From: DATHSN01 sp035464115
GTDB lineage: Bacteria; Actinomycetota; Acidimicrobiia; Acidimicrobiales; SKKL01
NCBI GenBank assembly: GCA_035464115.1
Contig: DATHSN010000404.1
Coordinates: forward strand, 1 to 5,632
Length of the DNA stretch: 5,632 nt
Reading direction: 5' to 3'
The notes beneath the pieces were generated by a model. That model ran no database searches. It worked only from the letters and a program-made list of their open reading frames with translations, and was not told the origin of the DNA. Below are positions 1 to 4,289 of the stretch, in pieces (positions within the stretch are counted from its first letter, which is position 1; every line of letters starts with the position of its first letter). A program made the translations under genes and the position numbers.

Positions 1-951
1 GAAGGTGAGGCCCCACACCGCCACGGTGCGGCCGGCGACCGAGCCACCGACCATGCGCTCGATCTTGTCGGCGACCCGCTCGAACTGCTCGTCGTTCACC
101 TCGAGCACGCCCTTGAGTAGGCGGAAGTCGTACCCCGCCCCCTCGGCGATGTGGTTCAAGGCGCGCGTGTCTTTCGGAAAACAGGAACCGCCCCAACCCG
201 GGCCGGGCTGGAGGAAGTCCTGGCCGATGCGACGGTCGTAGCCGATGCCGAGCATGACGTCGTTGACGTCGGCGCCGACGCCCTCGCAGATGGCGGCCAC
301 CGCGTTGACGAAGCTGAGCTTGGTGGCGAGGAACGCGTTGGCGGCGTACTTGATGGTCTCGGCCGACGCGGGGTCGGTGACCATGATCGGGGCGGGGATG
401 CCGACGTAGAGCGACGCGACCCTGATGGCAGCCGACTGGTTGTCGGCGCCGATGATGACCCGGTCGGGCTTCATGAAGTCGGCCACGGCCGACCCTTCGC
501 GCAGGAACTCGGGGTTCGACACGACAGACACGTCGGGGCGCTCGAGGGCCCGCTCGACCACTCGGGTCGATCCGACCGGCACCGTCGACTTGTTGACCAC
601 GACCGCCTCGTTGGGCAGCACCGGGCCGATCTCGCGGGCGGCCGCCTCGATGTAGGACAGGTCGGCGGAGCCGTCGTCGCCCTGGGGGGTGGGCACGCAC
701 AGGTACGAGAAGTCGCACTGGGCGGCGGCGGTGGCGGCGCCGACCACGAACGAGAGCCGACCCGAGTTGACCCCTTCGAGCACCAGGCGGTCGAGGCCGT
801 CCTCGAGGATGGGGATCTCGCCCTTGCGGAGGCGGGCGACCTTGGCCTCGTCGATGTCGGCGCAGATCACCGTGTGGCCGAGCGAGGCGAAGCACGCGCC
901 GGTGGTGAGGCCGACGTAGCCGGTTCCGATGATGGCGATGGAGCTGCTCAT
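1..951 (-). CDS. ugd: UDP-glucose 6-dehydrogenase, N-terminal 317 residues (3' end outside window)
   Basis: The product oxidises UDP-glucose to UDP-glucuronate with two NAD+, supplying an acidic sugar nucleotide for capsule, exopolysaccharide or wall glycans in the cytoplasm. The frame is open from the ATG at 951 to base 1. The NAD-binding Rossmann motif GTGYVG is at residues 9-14. NKSTVPVGS (about 120-128) and NPEFLREG (E148, E152) follow. AETIKYAANAF holds K201 and N205, and GGSCFPKD holds the catalytic Cys257 and Asp261. Spacing of K201, N205, C257 and D261 matches the Lys204/Asn208/Cys260/Asp264 set I recall for the Streptococcus pyogenes enzyme. FPKD rather than LPKD favours UDP-glucose over GDP-mannose dehydrogenase. 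Family members are about 430-450 residues, so roughly the last 120 residues (UDP-binding C-terminal domain) are missing; the visible part ends at VWGLTF. The ATG sits directly before the Rossmann strand and has no clear Shine-Dalgarno. The gene lies 83 bases downstream of the LCP gene on the same strand. A GDP-mannose dehydrogenase is the main alternative. Confidence 0.95.
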   Translation of the reverse strand, partial: MSSSIAIIGTGYVGLTTGACFASLGHTVICADIDEAKVARLRKGEIPILEDGLDRLVLEGVNSGRLSFVVGAATAAAQCDFSYLCVPTPQGDDGSADLSYIEAAAREIGPVLPNEAVVVNKSTVPVGSTRVVERALERPDVSVVSNPEFLREGSAVADFMKPDRVIIGADNQSAAIRVASLYVGIPAPIMVTDPASAETIKYAANAFLATKLSFVNAVAAICEGVGADVNDVMLGIGYDRRIGQDFLQPGPGWGGSCFPKDTRALNHIAEGAGYDFRLLKGVLEVNDEQFERVADKIERMVGGSVAGRTVAVWGLTF

Positions 952-1017
952 GGTGACGTGGGGTTCCCGGTTCGAGGGTCGATGAGACGTGACGGGGTGG
1001 GGGCGGCGGTCCGTGCG

Positions 1018-1032
1018 CGGCGCATGGCGCCG
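1018..1032 (-). terminator. Short GC hairpin just after the lcp stop
   Basis: A 6-bp stem (CGGCGC and GCGCCG) with a 3-base loop (CAT on the minus strand) begins two bases after the TGA of the LCP gene. It could slow or end transcription before ugd, or protect the 3' end of the message. It has no T-tract, and short GC palindromes arise easily in sequence this GC-rich, so the call is weak. Confidence 0.18.
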
Positions 1033-1034
1033 GC

Positions 1035-2471
1035 TCAGCACTCCGGGGGCGGGTCGGTGGCGCCGTCGGCGTCGGGATCGGGGGTGTCGACGGCGCTCGT
1101 GGTCGGCCCCGACGTGGGCGTGGTGGGCTCGGCGGTGGACGGGCCGGCGGGGCGGGGCTCGGCGAGCAGCCCGGCGTAGTCGTCGCCGGTGACCAGCTCG
1201 ACGGGGGCCACGATGAGGTCGGGGTCCTCCTCGAGGAGCGGCTCGACGACGAGGTGGCGGGCCACGAGCGACGCCGCCGCCCGCTGGCCCGGGGCGTGGC
1301 GCACGGTGGTGCGGGCCAGCCCCAGCGACCGGGCGTTGTCGGTGCCGGTGACGGTGAACCCGGCGAGGCGCAGGTCGCCGGCCACGTCGCTGGCCTGGCT
1401 CGACGAACCCGACCCGTTGAGCACCCGGACCCGCACCGACGCCGGGGTGGGATCGAGCCCGGTCTGGATGCCCCGGAACAGGTCGAGCACCGGCTGGGCG
1501 TCGGCCTCGCGCAGGCGCAGCGCCGACTGGCCGTTGATGGTGTCGCCCACGACGAGGTCCTGCAGCGTGTAGGTGGCGAGGCTCTCGGGGTTGAAGGTGC
1601 GGAACCGGTTGGCGATGTCGAGGATGTCGCCGGTGGTGATGCGGTCGTCGAGCAGCACCGCGTCGTCGACCGAGTTGAGCAGCGCGTTGGCCGTGGCCGG
1701 GTTGCGCACCCCCCGGTCGATGGCGCGCGACAGCGCCCGGCGCAGGAAGTCCTGCTGGCGGCGCATGCGGGTGAAGTCGGCGAAGGGGTCGATCTGCCAG
1801 CGGCCGTCCTCGTAGAACTGGTACTGCCGGCTGCGGGCGTAGGCGAGCGCCATGTCGGGGTCGAGCACCTGGCACCCCGCGACGGGGATGTCGAGCCCGC
1901 TGTTGCGGTCGCGGGCGGGCGTCGGGAAGTAGACCTCGACCCCGCCGATGGCGGCGACGACCTGGCGGAAGCCGTCGAAGTCGACCGCGACGAAGTTGTT
2001 GATGGGGATGCCGAGGTACTGCTCGATGGTGGCGATGAGCGTGGGGGGGCCGCCGACCGCGTAGGAGGTGTTGATCTTGGCCGAGTACCCCTTGTCGGCG
2101 ATCGGCACCCACAGGTCGCGCGGGATCGAGATGAGCGCGGCCTGGGTGGTGGCCGGGTCGATCCGCAGGATCATGATGGTGTCGGCGAGCTGGCTGGCCG
2201 GGTTGCGGCCGATGTTGCGGGGGTCGTCGGGGTCGAGGCCCTCGGAGCTGTCGTAGCCGACCATCAAGATGTTGACCGCCTCGCCGGGCGAGTCGGCGGC
2301 GTCGGTGAGCACCGACCCGAGCTCGACGCGCGGCAGCGAGCCGAAGCGCTCGTAGGCGTAGCCGAGGCTGGCGGCCACGGCGAGGGCGACGACGACCAAC
2401 GACGCGTTCAGGGTGAGCAGGAGGCGTTGGGGCCAGGTCCTGTGCCCACGCTTGCGCCGGGGGGTCCGCAC
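1035..2471 (-). CDS. LytR-CpsA-Psr (LCP) family cell-wall glycopolymer transferase with LytR_C domain
   Basis: LCP proteins transfer lipid-linked glycopolymers (teichoic acid, capsule, arabinogalactan) to peptidoglycan on the outer face of the membrane. The 478-residue product starts with a basic stretch (1-15) and one hydrophobic segment (about 17-38), giving a signal-anchor topology. The LCP domain spans about 66-255: NILMVGYDS at 67-75, ADTIMILRIDP at 96-106, ISIPRDLWVPI at 114-124 (R118, D119), INTSYAVGGP at 133-142, NNFVAVDFDGF at 158-168, IGGVEVYFP at 175-183, ALAYARSRQY at 208-217 and RMRRQQDFLRRALSRAI at 235-251. The conserved arginines expected to bind the pyrophosphate lipid are present. 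A LytR_C domain begins at VRVRVLNGSG (346-355) and runs to about 428. The tail (437-478) is rich in Pro, Thr and Asp and ends in Cys. The start is GTG with no Shine-Dalgarno, but TACCAT lies six bases upstream. The neighbouring ugd supports a surface-polysaccharide role; the actual polymer cannot be told. Confidence 0.93.
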   Translation of the reverse strand: MRTPRRKRGHRTWPQRLLLTLNASLVVVALAVAASLGYAYERFGSLPRVELGSVLTDAADSPGEAVNILMVGYDSSEGLDPDDPRNIGRNPASQLADTIMILRIDPATTQAALISIPRDLWVPIADKGYSAKINTSYAVGGPPTLIATIEQYLGIPINNFVAVDFDGFRQVVAAIGGVEVYFPTPARDRNSGLDIPVAGCQVLDPDMALAYARSRQYQFYEDGRWQIDPFADFTRMRRQQDFLRRALSRAIDRGVRNPATANALLNSVDDAVLLDDRITTGDILDIANRFRTFNPESLATYTLQDLVVGDTINGQSALRLREADAQPVLDLFRGIQTGLDPTPASVRVRVLNGSGSSSQASDVAGDLRLAGFTVTGTDNARSLGLARTTVRHAPGQRAAASLVARHLVVEPLLEEDPDLIVAPVELVTGDDYAGLLAEPRPAGPSTAEPTTPTSGPTTSAVDTPDPDADGATDPPPEC

Positions 2472-2477
2472 CCGTCG

Positions 2478-2483
2478 ATGGTA
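2478..2483 (-). promoter_or_regulatory. Candidate -10 box (TACCAT) for a leaderless lcp transcript
   Basis: Read on the minus strand, TACCAT fits TANNNT and is followed by six bases (CGACGG) and then the GTG start of the LCP gene at 2471. This spacing would put transcription initiation at or next to the start codon, as in the leaderless promoters known to be common in Actinomycetota. No Shine-Dalgarno sequence precedes this GTG. No convincing -35 is visible in the surrounding G/C-only sequence. The assignment is inference from position and sequence. Confidence 0.4.
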
Positions 2484-2525
2484 CCAACCGCGCCCCGCCC
2501 GCCCGGGGGCGCCCGGCGCTCGCCG

Positions 2526-2531
2526 TAGGAT
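2526..2531 (+). promoter_or_regulatory. Candidate -10 box (TAGGAT) for the class IV aminotransferase gene
   Basis: TAGGAT matches TANNNT and ends eight bases before the GTG at 2540, so a transcript could begin at or just before the start codon. The same bases include AGGA (2527-2530), nine bases from the GTG, which could instead act as a Shine-Dalgarno on a longer transcript. The sequence alone cannot separate the two readings. The region between this box and the opposite lcp box is almost purely G and C. Confidence 0.4.
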
Positions 2532-2539
2532 CGGCGGGC

Positions 2540-3367
2540 GTGACCATCGTGTGGATCGACGGGGCGCTCGTCGACGAGGCCGACGCCCGCATCTCCCCCG
2601 TCGACCACGGGTTGCTCGTGGGCGACGGCGTGTTCGAGACCCTGAAGGTGGTGGCGGGCGTGCCGTTCGCCCTCACCCGCCACCTGCGCCGGCTGCGGCG
2701 GTCGGCCGCGGTGCTCGGCCTCGGCCTCCCGGTCGACGACGCCGTGCTGCGGGCCGGGGCCGATGCGGTGGTCGCCGCCAACCAGCCCGACGTCGGCCGG
2801 CTGCGCATCACGCTCACCGGCGGCCCTGGCCCGCTCGGGTCGATGCGGGGCGACGCCGGGCCGACCCTGGTCATGGTGACCGGACCGGCCGGCACCTGGG
2901 AGGCGGCCACCGACGTCGTCACCGTGCCGTGGCCCCGCAACGAGCGGGGCGCGCTGGCCGGGGTCAAGTCGACCAGCTACGCCGAGAACGTCCTCGCCCT
3001 CGACCGCGCCCGGGCGGCCGGGGGGTCCGAGGCGATCTTCGCCAACACGGTCGGGAACCTGTGCGAGGGCACCGGGTCCAACGTGTTCGTGGGCATCGGC
3101 GGGCGCCTCGTCACCCCGCCGCTGTCGGCCGGCCCGCTGGCGGGGATCACGCGCGAGCTGCTCCTCGAGGTCACCGACGCCGTCGAGGACGACCTCCCCC
3201 TGGCGGCGCTGGCCGAGGCCGACGAGGCGTTCCTGGCCTCGTCGACCCGCGACGTCCAACCGATCCGCGCCGTCGACGGTCGGCTGTTGCCGGCGGCACC
3301 CGGCCAGCTCACCGCGGCTGCCGCCGCCGCCTTCAGCGCCCTCGAGGCCCGCACCCTCGACCCGTAG
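2540..3367 (+). CDS. pabC: Class IV PLP-dependent aminotransferase, probably 4-amino-4-deoxychorismate lyase
   Basis: This is a 275-residue fold-type IV PLP enzyme. The best guess is the lyase that splits aminodeoxychorismate into p-aminobenzoate and pyruvate for folate synthesis. SPVDHGLLVGDGVFETLKV (19-37) is the class signature near the N-terminus. RHLRRLRRSA follows at 47-56. GVKSTSYAENVLALDRA (141-157) carries K143, the predicted Schiff-base lysine. The cofactor-ring region is EAIFANTVGNLCEGTGSNVFV (164-184) with E176. LAGITRELLLE is at 200-210 and FLASSTRDVQPI at 231-242. The KSTSYAENVLA form resembles actinobacterial proteins annotated as aminodeoxychorismate lyase. D-amino-acid and branched-chain aminotransferases share these motifs and cannot be excluded, and no pabA or pabB is adjacent. 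The start is GTG 2540, with AGGA at 2527-2530 nine bases upstream, overlapping a TAGGAT box. The gene is divergent from the LCP gene (68 bases between starts) and convergent with birA. Length is normal for the family. Confidence 0.9.
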   Translation: MTIVWIDGALVDEADARISPVDHGLLVGDGVFETLKVVAGVPFALTRHLRRLRRSAAVLGLGLPVDDAVLRAGADAVVAANQPDVGRLRITLTGGPGPLGSMRGDAGPTLVMVTGPAGTWEAATDVVTVPWPRNERGALAGVKSTSYAENVLALDRARAAGGSEAIFANTVGNLCEGTGSNVFVGIGGRLVTPPLSAGPLAGITRELLLEVTDAVEDDLPLAALAEADEAFLASSTRDVQPIRAVDGRLLPAAPGQLTAAAAAAFSALEARTLDP

Positions 3368-3393
3368 GCGCCCTCCGGCCCGACCCCGGCCCG

Positions 3394-3440
3394 AACCGTC
3401 GCGCCAGATGCGCGCATGGCGCGCAGATCGGGTCACGGTT
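3394..3440. terminator. Candidate bidirectional terminator hairpin between convergent genes
   Basis: The 104 bases between the aminotransferase stop (3367) and the birA stop (3472) hold a perfect 7-bp stem, CGCGCCA at 3400-3406 with TGGCGCG at 3417-3423, closing a 10-base loop. An outer 6-bp stem, AACCGT at 3394-3399 with ACGGTT at 3435-3440, stacks on it across an 11-base one-sided bulge. Hairpins between converging genes often end both transcripts. There is no T-tract on either strand, so a classical intrinsic terminator is not shown. Confidence 0.35.
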
Positions 3441-3471
3441 GGGGGCGGGACCGGCGGGCGGGAGCCGTCGA

Positions 3472-4272
3472 TCAGTCGAGCGGGCGGAGGTGCACGACGT
3501 CGCCGGCGGTGACCTCGACGAGGTCGCCGGCGATGTCGACGAGCAGGTGGCCGCCGGGCGACACGTCGACCGCGGTGCCCCGCACCGCGCCCGACGCCAG
3601 CTCGACGCGCACCTCGCGGCCGAGCGTGGCCGACAGGTGCCGGTAGCGCAGCAGCAGCGCGTCGCGCCCGGCCGGTGAGTCGAGCGGGGCGAGCAGGGCC
3701 TCGAGGCCGAGGAGCCAGGCGACGAGCAGGTCCTCGCGGTCGACCGGAGTGTCGGTCTCGAGGTTGAGCGCGGTGGCGGTGGCGGCCAGCTCCGGCGGCA
3801 GCGGCGTCGGCCAGGCCACGTTGAGGCCCATGCCGATCACCACCGCGACCACGTCGCCACCGCTGGCGCTCGCCTCGGCGAGGATGCCGGCGAGCTTGCG
3901 GTCGACACCGTCGGGGGCGGCGACCACCAGGTCGTTCGGCCACTTGAGCCGGGGCCGGACGCCGGCCACCGCGTCGCAGGCGTCGGACGCGGCGACCGCC
4001 GCCGCCGTGGTGAGGAGATGCAGGTGATCGGGCCCCAGCTCGGGGCGCACGAGCACCGACACGAGGAGCGACGATCCGGGCGGCGCCTCCCACGTGCGGC
4101 CGAGCCGACCCCGCCCCGCCGACTGGTGATCGGTGACGAGCACGACCCCGTCGGGGCCGCCGGCGGCCGCCAGCGCCAGCAGATCGGCGTTGGTCGAGCC
4201 GGTGCTCTCGACCCACCGGACATCGAAAAATCGGCTTCCCTCGAGCAGAGCGGTGGCACGGTCACCCGCCAT
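3472..4272 (-). CDS. birA: Monofunctional biotin--[acetyl-CoA-carboxylase] ligase (class I BirA)
   Basis: The enzyme makes biotinyl-5'-AMP from biotin and ATP and transfers biotin to the target lysine of biotin carboxyl carrier domains in the cytoplasm. In the 266-residue form, TGSTN is at 24-28, the adenylate-binding loop GRGRLGRTW at 53-61, KWPNDL at 110-115, K126 in KLAGILAE and GMGLNV at 147-152. The C-terminal part, about 215-266, fits the small SH3-like domain. There is no N-terminal helix-turn-helix, so this is the non-repressor class, unlike E. coli BirA. Two in-frame ATGs exist. I prefer 4272 because a TATGGT box ends seven bases upstream, fitting a leaderless transcript, and that box would overlap the ATG at 4284. 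The 4284 start (270 residues) is possible, with a weak GGTGA eight to nine bases upstream inside accC. Seven of the first 17 codons end in A or T, unusual here. It is divergent from accC, whose product or partner it probably biotinylates. Confidence 0.94.
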   Translation of the reverse strand: MAGDRATALLEGSRFFDVRWVESTGSTNADLLALAAAGGPDGVVLVTDHQSAGRGRLGRTWEAPPGSSLLVSVLVRPELGPDHLHLLTTAAAVAASDACDAVAGVRPRLKWPNDLVVAAPDGVDRKLAGILAEASASGGDVVAVVIGMGLNVAWPTPLPPELAATATALNLETDTPVDREDLLVAWLLGLEALLAPLDSPAGRDALLLRYRHLSATLGREVRVELASGAVRGTAVDVSPGGHLLVDIAGDLVEVTAGDVVHLRPLD

Positions 4273-4275
4273 GCC

Positions 4276-4281
4276 TGTAAC
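4276..4281 (+). promoter_or_regulatory. Weak candidate -10 box (TGTAAC) for accC
   Basis: TGTAAC matches four of six bases of TATAAT and ends eight bases before the GTG at 4290, the same spacing as TAGGAT before the aminotransferase gene. It overlaps the opposing birA box by two bases. It is the only A/T-containing stretch upstream of accC within about 30 bases. The match is poor, so this is suggested mainly by position and by the absence of a Shine-Dalgarno. Confidence 0.2.
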
Positions 4282-4285
4282 CATA
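4280..4285 (-). promoter_or_regulatory. Candidate -10 box (TATGGT) for birA
   Basis: On the minus strand TATGGT is followed by seven bases (TACAGGC) and the ATG at 4272. It fits TANNNT at the spacing expected for a leaderless start. It lies in the small A/T-rich pocket at 4276-4286 between birA and accC. Any -35 contact would fall inside the first codons of accC. The box contains the upstream alternative ATG at 4284, so the promoter reading and the longer protein exclude each other. Confidence 0.4.
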
Positions 4286-4289
4286 TGGC

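Noticed and set aside
151..1179. 342-codon open frame on the plus strand opposite ugd
   Set aside because: It runs through the ugd-lcp gap into lcp and is Gly/Val/Asp-rich, while the minus strand carries complete dehydrogenase motifs.
2495..2525. G/C-only palindromic stretch in the lcp/aminotransferase gap, considered as an operator
   Set aside because: Symmetric matches such as CGCCC with GGGCG are expected by chance in sequence made only of G and C, and the loop would be too short for a clean hairpin.
1254..2528. 424-codon open frame on the plus strand opposite the LCP gene
   Set aside because: Low-complexity Gly/Val/Asp/Arg composition without motifs, mirroring the real minus-strand gene.
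2408..4216. 602-codon open frame on the minus strand across the aminotransferase and birA genes
   Set aside because: It is highly Arg/Gly/Pro-rich with no family motif, and it overlaps two genes with clear catalytic motifs in other frames. It is a typical GC-rich shadow.
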